Below, one piece after another: positions 21,057 to 30,560 of a stretch of DNA of 64,000 bases; the stretch's first letter is position 1, and the number at the start of each line of letters is the position of its first letter. Below the pieces are notes generated by a model that searched no databases, was not told the origin of the DNA, and saw only the letters and a list, made by a program, of their open reading frames with translations. Source of the stretch: Aspidapion aeneum (lineage: Eukaryota > Arthropoda > Insecta > Coleoptera > Brentidae); contig OY755044.1 of assembly GCA_963576565.1 (NCBI GenBank), forward strand, positions 47,015,134 to 47,079,133, in the 5' to 3' direction. A program made the translations under genes and the position numbers.

Positions 21057-21257
21057 TTCCGCCCACCATAAAAATTCCCAATTTTTATAGAAAAACCCAA
21101 AAACAAAAAAAAAAAAAAAGGTTATTCAATTACCCAAAAGGTCTAAACAATAAATTAGCATTTTTGCAACAATAATTTTATCGCAATAACTATGGACGTC
21201 ATACTTAAGTTAATTCAAATAAGCATGATTCACGCTACACAAGGCTTTGAAGGTTGG

Positions 21258-22165
21258 TTACTGGCTGGGTAACGGACATACCTTCACCAAACTACGGTCA
21301 AGTAATCCTTTCGCGGTTTTTACTTGCACGACACGGGGGATTCTATCTGGACTCGAGTAAATTTTTTCAATTCTACCGAGTGACCACTTCAATGGGGGTA
21401 GGTTTTCGTCTTTCAACGCTACTAATGTTCCAACTTTTGGAGGGTTATCGGGGGTATTCCATCTTTCGCGTTGTTGCAACGACTGTAAATACTCCATATG
21501 CCAGCGGCGCCAAAAATGCTGCTGGATCTGCTGAACAAGCTGCCAGCGATGGAGACGGTTTAACTTAACATTGGTTAGATCTTCATCGGGAGGGGCTGTC
21601 AAGGGTTCCAAAGTGAGGAAATGTCCAGGAGTAAGACTTTGAAAGTCATGAGGATCAGGGCTCATACTACACAATGGTCGACTATTTAAAATAGCCTCAA
21701 TCTGAACCAATACAGTCATCAACTCTTCAAAGGTTAGGATTTGATCCCCCACAATTCTCTTCAGATGAGTTTTTGTGGACTTTACCCCAGACTCATGGAG
21801 TCCACCAAAATGCGGACTGGCGGGTGGATTAAAACACCACTTAATCGCTAAAGTTTCAGCAGCTTGCTGACAATAGGACACAAGGAGGTTATTTGCCCCA
21901 ACAAAATTAGTGCCCTGGTCACTGTAGAGGGCAGCACATCTGCCACGTCTACCAACAAATCGACGGAGGGCAGCCAAAAATGCATCAGTGGACAAATCAG
22001 AAACAGCCTCCAGGTGAATGGCCTTTGTTGGGAAACAAACAAAAATACACCCATAAGCCTTTTGACTTTTTACACCACGACGCTTGGTTAACGTGATGGA
22101 GAATGGACCCATAAAATCTACACTAACATGGGAAAAGGGCTTCACCTGGGACACTCTAAATTTGA
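21258..22165 (-). pseudogene. BEL-2 integrase core and DUF5641-like C-terminus
   Basis: Carries the D,D,E integrase core: D in VDFMGP, D in YSDQGTNFVGAN, E in GGLHESGVKS; then HFWRRWHMEYL and the C-terminal barrel (LVALKDENLPPLKWSLGRI). It would insert the cDNA into the genome. A 10-bp loss near 22165 relative to BEL-1 (ATTCAT then TTCAAATTTAGAG) separates it from the zinc-binding region. ORF finders start it further up (22259) but the first residues there are out of the family frame. Confidence 0.8.
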
Positions 22166-23155
22166 AATGAATGGGTGCAATGGTTTGGGATTTACCCTGG
22201 CACAACAAAAACACTTGGAAACAACACTGTGAATGGCACTTTTCACCGACAAAATCCAAAACTGTTGATTTAGGAGGTACTCCAATAAGCGAGGACCTGG
22301 ATGTCCATGCTCATTATGGAATTTTTCAATAATCAAAGTGGTAAGCCTATGACTACGAGGCAACAACATGGGGTGTTTCACCTCATATGCTAAATCAGTG
22401 TGACGTAATCTACCGCCCACCCTGAGAACACCATGGGAATCAAGAAAAGGAGCTAACTTTCGAAGAGGCTTAGCACAACTCTCACCCTTACGTATCCTTT
22501 TCAAATCTTCAAAAAAAACTTCTTGTTGTACAACTCGCACAACAACTAAAGTAGCATAATAAAGATCTGCCTCATTGAGGGCTTTAGTAGGAAAAGATAA
22601 AGAAGGAACTTTTTTCACTCGAAAAGGTCTCAAACAAAAGGCAACAATGTCCAAGATTTTACGTAAAGAGGAGTACTTATTGAGTAACAGCTGTACTTCA
22701 TCAAGGGGTATTTCTGTCACAAAAACAAAACGATTTTCCTCAGGGGGTAGATCAGCATCAAACGCATCAATTTTGTGGTTCATAGGCCATGTTTCACTAG
22801 ACTGGGCCAACCAGAATGGTCCAGTAAACCAAAGAGGATGGTCTATCAATTGACCAGGAAGTAAGCTCCGGGATAAGCAATCAGCTGGGTTCTCCTTACC
22901 ATTTACATGGTACCAACAGCTGGGGGGAACTCTCTCTTGAATAGTCGTTACACGATTGGCTACAAAAACCTTTCGTTTTGATGGACACGATTTTATCCAA
23001 GCCAGGGTAACGCTGGAGTCAGACCAAGCAAAAATCTTATCAATCGGAACGCAATCAAGATGATTGCCAACAAACTCCAATAGCTCTGCCAACAATACAG
23101 CAGCACACAATTCTAAGCATGGAATAGAAATACTTTTCAAAGGGCACACTCTATT
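22142..23155 (-). pseudogene. BEL-2 RNase H end and integrase zinc-binding region
   Basis: Family sequence starts at RVCPLKSISIPCLELCAA and includes RNase H remainder (FAWSDSSVTLAWI, NPADCLSR) and the H2C2 integrase zinc motif (HNEHGHPG ... CFCCARV). It is in another phase from the upstream 1083-codon frame because about 2 bp are missing at TGTGGGAAATAGAGTG near 23155. Frame ends at 22142 after the 10-bp deletion. Confidence 0.8.
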
Positions 23156-26100
23156 TCCCACACAAAAGGGAGATAGAAATATTTCCATCCAACTCAATTT
23201 GTCGAATATATACTGCACCACCATATGCACACATTGAGGCGTCACAAAAGCCATGCAATTCAGTGGTGACAGCATTTTGCTTCACAACATAACGAGGTAT
23301 TGATATCGAAGATAATAATGGTAGTTGCGACACATAGAGTTGCCACTGTGCAACAATATCACTAGAGGGGGTATCATCCCATGAAAGACCCTGGACCCAC
23401 AAACGTTGCATTAAACATTTAGCAACCAAAACAACTGGGGCTAGGAACCCGAGTGGATCATATATCCTTGCAATCTCAGAAAGAATGTTTCTCTTGGTAC
23501 AAGGTCTTTCCATGGGCATCACATCATAACAGAACGAATCCAATTTTGGACACCACTTTAGTCCAAGGATTTTTAAACCAGCAGATTCATCATCAAAGGA
23601 AATTGGTTGCTGATGACTAGCTGGAACCGATTCTAGTAACTCAGGAGTGTTGCTAGTCCACTTACGAAGTTCAAAACAACCCAATTTTAACAACGCAATT
23701 AGCTGTTTCTGGCTTTCTAAAGCTTCAGCTACAGAATTAGCTAATCCGATGGCATCGTCCACATAAGTAGTATGCATCAACACCTTGCTCGCTAGTGGAA
23801 AGCCACTGCCATGATCTTTAACGAGCTGGTGCAGGGTACGAATAGCTAGGTATGGGCTCGAATTCACACCATAAGTTACTGTTTGAAGAGAGTACTCTTG
23901 AATCTCCTCGGTTGGGTCGAACCGCCACAATATCTGTTGATAACACACATCAGCCTGATGCATATCAATCTGCCTGAACATTTGACGTATGTCACCAGAA
24001 TATACAACACTATAAAGGCGAAAAGTAAGCAATATTGACACAATATCTCTTTGGAGTTTAGGTCCTACCAATAAAATAGAATTTAAGCTACGACTATTTG
24101 AGGTCTTGGCAGATGCATCAAAAACAATTCGAATTTTTGACAAGTCACCATCTGCCTTCACAACTGGGTGGTGTGGAATAAAATATGAATGGAAGTCAGG
24201 GCTAGAATTGGCCAATTTCATATGCCCCTGGTCTAGGTAATCCTGAACAAAGTCTTTGTACGCACTATACAAAGCAGGATTTTTCAACAATCGGTTTTCC
24301 ATCATATTAAATCTACGCAATGCTTGACCTTTAGAGTTACCAAGTTCTTGTCGAGGCTCTCTGAAAGGCAAGCGAACAACATATCTGCCGGACTCAGTTC
24401 TTGAATGAGTGGTAGCAAATATTTTTTCACACAAATCCTCATCAGAGGAAAGAGGGATTTTTTGAGGGGTCGATTCTAGTTCCCAAAACTTTTGTAAGGT
24501 ACTATCCAATCGAGATTCTATAGGGGAAGACACTGAGGTCAACAAACTAATGGGTTTTTGAGTTTTACGAGGACCATCAATACCACCAAGGAGTATCCAA
24601 CCAAAAATTGAATTAATGGCACAAGGTCCTCCATTTTCTCCCTTTTTAAAGCCAGGCACAAGCATCTGACCAAACAAATCAACACCAATTAAAAGGTCTA
24701 CACTACTAGGTTGTCCAAAATTAGGATCAGCAAAATCTAAATTTTTTAGGTATGGCCACTGAATAGAATCATATTCAACAACAGTCACAGGTATGGTTCC
24801 ACAAATTTTAGGAATAAGAATGGCATCACAGGAAAACAAACTATCAGGAAACTTGGACGAGCTTATCTGCAATGTTACATTGCCATCTGATGTACTAGAA
24901 ATCATGCCATTTATTCCTTCAATAGGAGTTTTATTCGGAGCTACTTTAAGTCCTAACCTCTCAGCCAAAGAGACAGTTACAAAGGATGCTTCACTAGCTG
25001 AATCTAAAATTGCCCGACAAGACACAAACTTTTTGTTGGCATCTACCACTAAAACTTCGGCAGTTGCAAAAAGCACAGGTCTCCTCTTACGAGGTTCAAA
25101 ATGGTTGCTACTGGGTGTAGCGGTACACAATGCCTGTTGGGCACCTTCACTATTAAGTATACGGGGGGTCTCCCCTGGACGATCAACTTGGGGGCTCTGA
25201 GAGCTTTTCACAAAGTGCAACAGGGAATGGTGAAGACCCTGGCACTGACGACACGTGGCGTTTGTAGGGCATTGAGATACACCATGTTTGCCAAAGCAGT
25301 TAAAACACAATCGTTCACGCTTAACAAATTGATGGCGCTGACCTACTTCTAATTCCAGAAATCTGGTACACTTCACAAGGGGATGGTAGGGCTGTTGCTG
25401 GCAATAAACACAACCTTTATTACCAGACTGGCCTGTTCCAGTCAATAACACAGGATAGGGTGGTTTGCCACCCTTCCTAGGGGGTAGAGGAGGTGAGACC
25501 TCCTTTGGCTTATTCAAAATAGAACTATTTTCCAAAGCCCGACAATTTTTCTCTAAGAATTTAAACAAATCTTTATAGGACGGGATTTCCTTATCACTAT
25601 ACTCAATCTCAAACTGAGTTTTCAATGGGGTATCAACTTTTTGCAAAAGAAGAATCATTTTAGCAAAATCTAAAAGGTCTACATCATCATAGTTTGACAA
25701 TGCTTCCAAATTTTCCCGGAAAGTGGACAACAATAACCTCAAATCATGTGGGTTGCTCGATTTTGCAGAAGGGGCTTGACAAATAGACGTCCAATAATTT
25801 GTTACCAAAAGTCTTTTATTATTAAAGCGTCTAATCATTGCATCGAAGGCTACTCGATAATTATCAGAGGTTAGCGGTATGGTCCTAATTACAGATGCGG
25901 CCTCTCCCACCAGAGCGGTATTTAAGGCTTGAAATTTAGCTATTTCACTCATGTCAGCTTTATCATGGACAAGTGACTTAAACATATCAAAAAAGGTGGG
26001 CCATTTTTTAAGATTACCGTCAAAATGGGGTACCTCTATTCTTTTAATTTCAAGACCCCTGTCCACATTTACCAGGGAATGGTTCAAAATTGTCTGTGAG

Positions 26101-26402
26101 GCATCTTGGTAATCCTCTGGATAGAACTCACGACAAATCGATCTAATTGTGTATTTCATTTCATCAAATTCCTGCACTAAAATTTCCTGACTTTCTTGTA
26201 TCTGATCACTACTATCCAAGCTTATAATTTCAAAATGCAATGCATCGAAGTGACTTACCAAAGAAGGCACATCTTCCCATCTGGGTTTTAACTTTTTTAC
26301 CTTCTCTGCATTGCCCTGGGCTTCGACGGCTCTATTATAAGTTGTTTTTAATTTATTAAAAACGCTATTTTGTTGTTTTTTCAAAACTTTTATGTCAGAC
26401 AT
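23151..26402 (-). CDS. BEL-2 gag-protease-RT polyprotein, 1083 codons
   Basis: Starts MSDIKVLKKQQ at 26402. Gag DUF1759-like region ~124-280; three CCHC-like zinc knuckles (C331/C334/H340/C345; C366/C369/H373/C378; C384/C387/H391); DUF1758 aspartic protease with DSAS at ~467-470; Pao-type RT with FDASAKTSNSRSLN and catalytic YVDD at ~880-883; start of RNase H (ELHGFCDASMCAYGGAVYI). These make the particle and cDNA of the retrotransposon in the cytoplasm. It ends prematurely at LLCGK through a ~2-bp deletion. All catalytic motifs seen are intact. Confidence 0.9.
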   Translation of the reverse strand: MSDIKVLKKQQNSVFNKLKTTYNRAVEAQGNAEKVKKLKPRWEDVPSLVSHFDALHFEIISLDSSDQIQESQEILVQEFDEMKYTIRSICREFYPEDYQDASQTILNHSLVNVDRGLEIKRIEVPHFDGNLKKWPTFFDMFKSLVHDKADMSEIAKFQALNTALVGEAASVIRTIPLTSDNYRVAFDAMIRRFNNKRLLVTNYWTSICQAPSAKSSNPHDLRLLLSTFRENLEALSNYDDVDLLDFAKMILLLQKVDTPLKTQFEIEYSDKEIPSYKDLFKFLEKNCRALENSSILNKPKEVSPPLPPRKGGKPPYPVLLTGTGQSGNKGCVYCQQQPYHPLVKCTRFLELEVGQRHQFVKRERLCFNCFGKHGVSQCPTNATCRQCQGLHHSLLHFVKSSQSPQVDRPGETPRILNSEGAQQALCTATPSSNHFEPRKRRPVLFATAEVLVVDANKKFVSCRAILDSASEASFVTVSLAERLGLKVAPNKTPIEGINGMISSTSDGNVTLQISSSKFPDSLFSCDAILIPKICGTIPVTVVEYDSIQWPYLKNLDFADPNFGQPSSVDLLIGVDLFGQMLVPGFKKGENGGPCAINSIFGWILLGGIDGPRKTQKPISLLTSVSSPIESRLDSTLQKFWELESTPQKIPLSSDEDLCEKIFATTHSRTESGRYVVRLPFREPRQELGNSKGQALRRFNMMENRLLKNPALYSAYKDFVQDYLDQGHMKLANSSPDFHSYFIPHHPVVKADGDLSKIRIVFDASAKTSNSRSLNSILLVGPKLQRDIVSILLTFRLYSVVYSGDIRQMFRQIDMHQADVCYQQILWRFDPTEEIQEYSLQTVTYGVNSSPYLAIRTLHQLVKDHGSGFPLASKVLMHTTYVDDAIGLANSVAEALESQKQLIALLKLGCFELRKWTSNTPELLESVPASHQQPISFDDESAGLKILGLKWCPKLDSFCYDVMPMERPCTKRNILSEIARIYDPLGFLAPVVLVAKCLMQRLWVQGLSWDDTPSSDIVAQWQLYVSQLPLLSSISIPRYVVKQNAVTTELHGFCDASMCAYGGAVYIRQIELDGNISISLLCGK

Positions 26403-26928
26403 GACAAAGCGGTTTTTATCAGATACAAAAAAGTAGGTTTTTTCGCTATCAACATCCGGGTACGGTTCGCTAAGAATGCGGCAACAATCTCGCGCTTAAC
26501 GAAAGCAAAAAACGAAGGTAAATTTCGACGGATTTCACACAAACAAATTCGAAACCCGACGAATAATCAAAAATTTTCTAACCTCGCAGGTAAACAAAAC
26601 AACACGTGAAGTGAGGTTAGAACACACAAACGTCAATGAAATGTCAGCCAGCAAGAAAAAAAACGGGCGCCCGGGTCGCTGCCAAATGTCGAACGGGGGT
26701 TTTTTTATCGCCGCACGAGGTCATAAACCAAACTCAGGGCAACCAACCTTCAAAACCATGCGGACTCTAAAAAAAAACCGGTACAAAAACAACAATGTCC
26801 GAATCTGGCAAAAAAACGATAAAATATGGTTGCTGCAAAAAAAACTATAAAATTACCATTTTTTTAACAAAAAAAACCTGTAAAATCCAAAGGGCTTTTT
26901 CAAAACATAAGGGTCTGAAGGACCAAAT

Positions 26929-27461
26929 AGAGATCTGAGCCCTGAAGGGGAGAAAAACTAGAGATATCCCAAAAAAATAACCCCAAAGTTAAATTCGCCC
27001 CGCCTGGGAAAACAGAGTCTATTAAACTAAAAAACAATGGAAAAAATCGGCAACACGCTAGAAGCTTACCTTCTGTAATTCTGCAGCATTCACTGGCGGT
27101 GCCGCCCGTTTCTTGCGTCTGGAATTTCGGTCTTCAACCCGAAAACACGTGTGACTTCTTCTAGTTTTTTGGCGGAAGTGGTTTCTTCATTCCCTTGTCA
27201 CACACAGGGTGGCGCTTCAAAAACTTCGAGCGTGAGCAAAAAAACGCGAATGATTTCAATAAAATGATCAGGTGATCAAAAAGAAAATAGCTTTCAACAA
27301 AGCGAGAAATTATCACCTGATCGGAATTTTTCCCAAACAGGACTTTCCTTTTTTGAAGGTTTTGCAGAAAGCCCAAAAACATCAAAACAAACTTTAAGGT
27401 TAGGTTTTCCCAAAAATTCAAAATAAAACAATAAAGAAAAAATAATTGGCAGCATTAAACA
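26929..27461 (-). repeat. BEL-2 5' LTR
   Basis: 533 bp, ending next to the primer-binding region (ATTTGGTCCTTC on the minus strand). The leader 26403-26928 to the gag start has no reading frame of note. Confidence 0.9.
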
Positions 27462-27467
27462 AAAGCT

Positions 27468-28016
27468 ATGCATAAAAATTCAGACTGTTACTCATCACTT
27501 AAAAAAATAGGTCGGCACTGTCAACTTTTTTATATTTAATATAATTCACTGGAAAGGAGATTTTAAGTAGGTAACATTTTCCTTGGAAGACCCTTAGGAA
27601 CCATCAAGTTTTTTTGCAAGAAAGTCTTGAAAAAAAAAACAAACAAATAATAAATTTTGTAAATCAGCTTTACAACTTTACATTTAATTTTCAAGTGAGC
27701 AATAAATATTTAGAAACAATTTTTCTGCAACAATCTCTGGAAAAAAGATTTGACAATGCTCACAAAAGATTTGACTAAAAAAACATTGCTAAAACTTAAT
27801 GTTATTAACAGTGCTGAAACTAAAGTTAAGATAGAATAAAATAATGATAAAATATGTATTCAGGTCCTTATTATCTGGTGAAACAACTGTCAAATGTAAA
27901 TTTTATTTCTACTCAATCATTGTCTACGAGTTTCAAACAAAGGATCTAGCTATTTGTTGTTACATTTGCCTTAGATCACTAATAGTTCAAGATCATATAA
28001 CACGGCACCTTGACTA
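27468..28016. other. Intergenic AT-rich stretch
   Basis: No reading frame, repeat or terminal structure recognised. Confidence 0.5.
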
Positions 28017-28180
28017 AGGGAACGTTCTTAAATTACATAACGCAAACATTCAACATTTTTAGACCCCCTCGCTCCCGCGTAACGCATTTTTAAGAAAAAA
28101 AAATTAAAAGAACATTGAGTGTAACGCAAGGCGAAAACCCGCCTCCCCCTTGAGTGTTACGTAATTTAAGTATGGTCCCT
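28017..28180. mobile_element. MITE, CTTAAATTAC-family, copy 1
   Basis: Ends AGGGAACGTTCTTAAATTAC and GTAATTTAAGTATGGTCCCT are inverted; inside are CGTAACGCATTTTTAAGAAA and CCCGCCTCCCCCTTGAG. A second copy is at 49879-50026. Confidence 0.75.
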
Positions 28181-28893
28181 AAGAGGCTAATGGGGAAAAA
28201 TCGCAGTGGATATTTTTGACCTGACAGTTCACAGAGTGTTTGATGGAACAATAATAAAATGAATCGAAAGCTTTTGATCTACGTTTTAAGGTTGTTTATA
28301 AAATTTTGAGAGCAACGTGAAAAAACCCTCTGTTGCAGTAGTATAGGTATGATTCAAAAGCTTACAATCTCAGCTTGGGCGGTTATAATATAGCCTTAGC
28401 AAAAACTTTATATTTTGCGATTTTGTTTGTAGACCAAAATTATTAGCAGCATGAAAACGATTGCAAATAAAGGAAAATATATCGCAGGCAACAGGAAAAA
28501 TTAATAGGACTTGATCCAAGTTATTAGGGTGAAATGGGATGAATTTTTAGATGTGGATAATGGTGTGTCAAGTTCTGGGAGCAGCTTTTTTTAAACAAAA
28601 GTGTTTTTTCGATAAAACGTGTATTTTTAGATGGTGTAAAAAAATAAACATTACTACGGAAAATGTTGCCAGGAAATGCCTCTATAACATAACAAAATTT
28701 CATGAAGTTTGACAGATTACAGATATTCTATAAGAGGTGCGCCTGATCCTTTTATTACTTTTCGCAAATTGTTTTTTAAAAAAACTTTTTGGGAACACTT
28801 CCAAAATACTATCTGATTTTTTTTCAATAGATGTTAATTCAACACGTTTGTTCCCTGCAGGGGCTTGAGGAGCTACTCCTACTATTGCAATAG
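28181..28893. other. Intergenic AT-rich stretch
   Basis: Nothing recognised. A minus-strand 73-codon frame at 28700-28921 runs into the mariner end and has no family resemblance. Confidence 0.5.
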
Positions 28894-29095
28894 TACGAGG
28901 GCTGTCTTGTATATTTTGCATATAGGAACATAGAGGGCGACACTGATCGAATGTCGTTCCTAAAACTTAACCTCAATCTTTATCTTACCTAAATTAAAAA
29001 TGTCAGTGCGATACATATAGTTTTATAGCTACAGTGACTTTTTTAAGTTAACAAATCAGTCGAAAAATAGAATTAAACCGAGAAATTTTTTACAG

Positions 29096-30330
29096 CTTTC
29101 GAATGAAGCACCACATCAGTCGACAGTTTTTCGTTGGTATGGAGAATTCAGGCGTGGACGGATTATAGTCCTTGCCATACGCAGTTACACTTTTGTGACT
29201 TTGACATGATATATATTTCGGCGTGGACGGATTATAGTCCTTGCCATACACAGTTACACTTTTGTGACTTTGACATGATATAAACATATTTCCTAACCAG
29301 AAATATCTCATGTTGGTATAAAATTAAAGGCAAAACAGTCATTGTCTTGAATAAAAAGTTGCTGACTGCATTTTGACAAAAAAAAAATGCAAAGATAAAA
29401 ACAACTCAGACATGCGGTTTTTCTGAATTTTTCTTGTTGCTCTCATTCTGCACATGATAAATAAAGAGGTTGGAAATGTCACAAAAGTGTAACTGCCTAT
29501 GGCAAAGACTATAGCTTTAGCGGCGATCCAATGCCACGTGCACCAATAATGGCTGTCACCTAAGAAAACATCGATGCTGTGCGCATGCTCATCACGGAAG
29601 ATCGACATGTGAATATTGCGACATTGAGGTTTTAGTGAGGATTTCAAAAACCTCAATTCAAAAAAAATTGCCTAAAGAATTGGGGGTAAGATAATTAATT
29701 TCCCACTGGATACCGCATCTGTTAACCGAAGAACAGAAAGAAGCTAGGGTCAATTGGTGTCAGAAAATTAGACCGCTTTGGGGCAAGAAACTCGAAAAAC
29801 GCGTAGTGGTGAATCGTGGATTTACTTATATGAACCCGAAAATAAACGTCAGTCGTCTGTTAGGGTGTTCCAAGATGAAAAAAAGTCAGCAAAAGACATC
29901 CGTTCTCGAAGTGTATTCATTTTGTCTCAAAAGCAGGTCTACATGACCTTTGGGAGATCAAAGCTGATTGGTACATTACCAGTTGTTTGGCCAAAGTCAT
30001 CGCTAAGCTTTAAAAAACGAACCCCGAATAATGAATAATCCTCCACCAAGACAATAGAGTTCGCACACAGCTCAAAAAAACCTTGAATTTTTAACCCAAC
30101 AAAATGTCGAATTGTTGCACCATTCTCCATACAGTCGCGACCTAAGGTCCGACGATTTCGATACTTTTCCGAAAATCAAGAGTGGACTGTGTGGTCAAAG
30201 ATTTCAGTCGCCAGAGGAAGCAGTCGACAATTTTATACCAACAAACGAGTTACATTACAGCTTTGACAACTGGTTTGAGCGCATGCAAAAGTGCATTAAT
30301 TTTCGTGGAGAATACCTCGAGAAACAATAA
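29096..30330 (+). pseudogene. Mariner transposase relic
   Basis: Pieces in several phases: HTH (EAPHQSTVFRWYGEFRRGR at ~29105), linker (ENIDAVRMLITEDRHVNIATL, ~29560), WIPHLLTEEQKEARVNWCQK (~29715), catalytic region (SGESWIYLYEPENKRQSSVR; ILHQDN; YSRDLRSDDFDTFPKIKSG), and C-terminus (NWFERMQKCINFRGEYLEKQ, stop ~30330). The first catalytic aspartate of the usual GDE motif reads as G. Frameshifts and the nested MITE make it dead. Confidence 0.85.
29165..29515. mobile_element. MITE nested in the mariner
   Basis: TATAGTCCTTGCCATACGCA at the left is mirrored by inverse TGCCTATGGCAAAGACTATA at the right; the arms extend through AGTTACACTTTTGTGAC. It splits the transposase directly after RRGR. The left arm is present twice in tandem (29152-29217 and 29219-29284). 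Confidence 0.75.
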
Positions 30331-30341
30331 AAGTTATCTGT

Positions 30342-30347
30342 TTTATT
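30342..30347 (-). terminator. Candidate Wdr45B polyadenylation signal inside the mariner
   Basis: AATAAA on the minus strand 107 bp after the Wdr45B stop. It is the first such hexamer downstream of the stop and lies in the 3' end of the mariner copy. Confidence 0.4.
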
Positions 30348-30453
30348 CCTGCTGTATATGCAAAAATTAAAAGACAACCCTCGTATATGAAGTTGAAAAA
30401 TAATAAACGTAATGACAAAACTCAACAATATAAATTTCAATATTTATACTGCA

Positions 30454-30560
30454 CTAAATTCTATCGTTGGTAAGTTCCAAAAACTGGGCACATTTTTCTC
30501 GAACGCACTCCCCTTTTGTGTTAAAGACGAACTTGTAGTAGTAGCCGTCGGCGCAGATCA
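30454..30560 (-). CDS. Wdr45B: Wdr45B exon 6 (last)
   Basis: Acceptor ATCAG precedes 30560. With the G from exon 5 it encodes [14 protein letters not shown] to [10 protein letters not shown] and the stop TAG at 30454-30456. Confidence 0.93.

Larger units (their letters stand above)
20525..27461 (-). mobile_element. BEL/Pao retrotransposon BEL-2, nearly complete
   Basis: 6.94 kb flanked by the direct repeat AAAGCT (20519-20524 and 27462-27467). LTRs of 532 and 533 bp differ at only a few positions by eye, so the insertion is young. Order on the minus strand: 5' LTR, primer-binding region (TTTGGTCCTTC), gag-protease-RT-RNaseH frame, integrase frames, polypurine tract (TGGTGGGCGGAA), 3' LTR. 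Two small deletions break the polyprotein, so this copy is probably not autonomous as it stands. Confidence 0.92.
28894..30385 (+). mobile_element. Mariner-like transposon, inactive
   Basis: TA dinucleotides flank ~30-bp inverted ends (TACGAGGGCTGTCTTGTATA at the left; inverse of TACGAGGGTTGTCTTTTAAT at the right). It carries a decayed transposase and a nested 351-bp MITE. It stops 68 bp from the Wdr45B stop codon. Confidence 0.85.

Noticed and set aside
24793..25352. Plus-strand ORFs inside BEL-2
   Set aside because: Antisense shadows of the 1083-codon gag-protease-RT frame.
29339..29656. Minus-strand 105-residue ORF
   Set aside because: It is antisense to mariner transposase remnants on the plus strand and crosses the nested MITE boundary.
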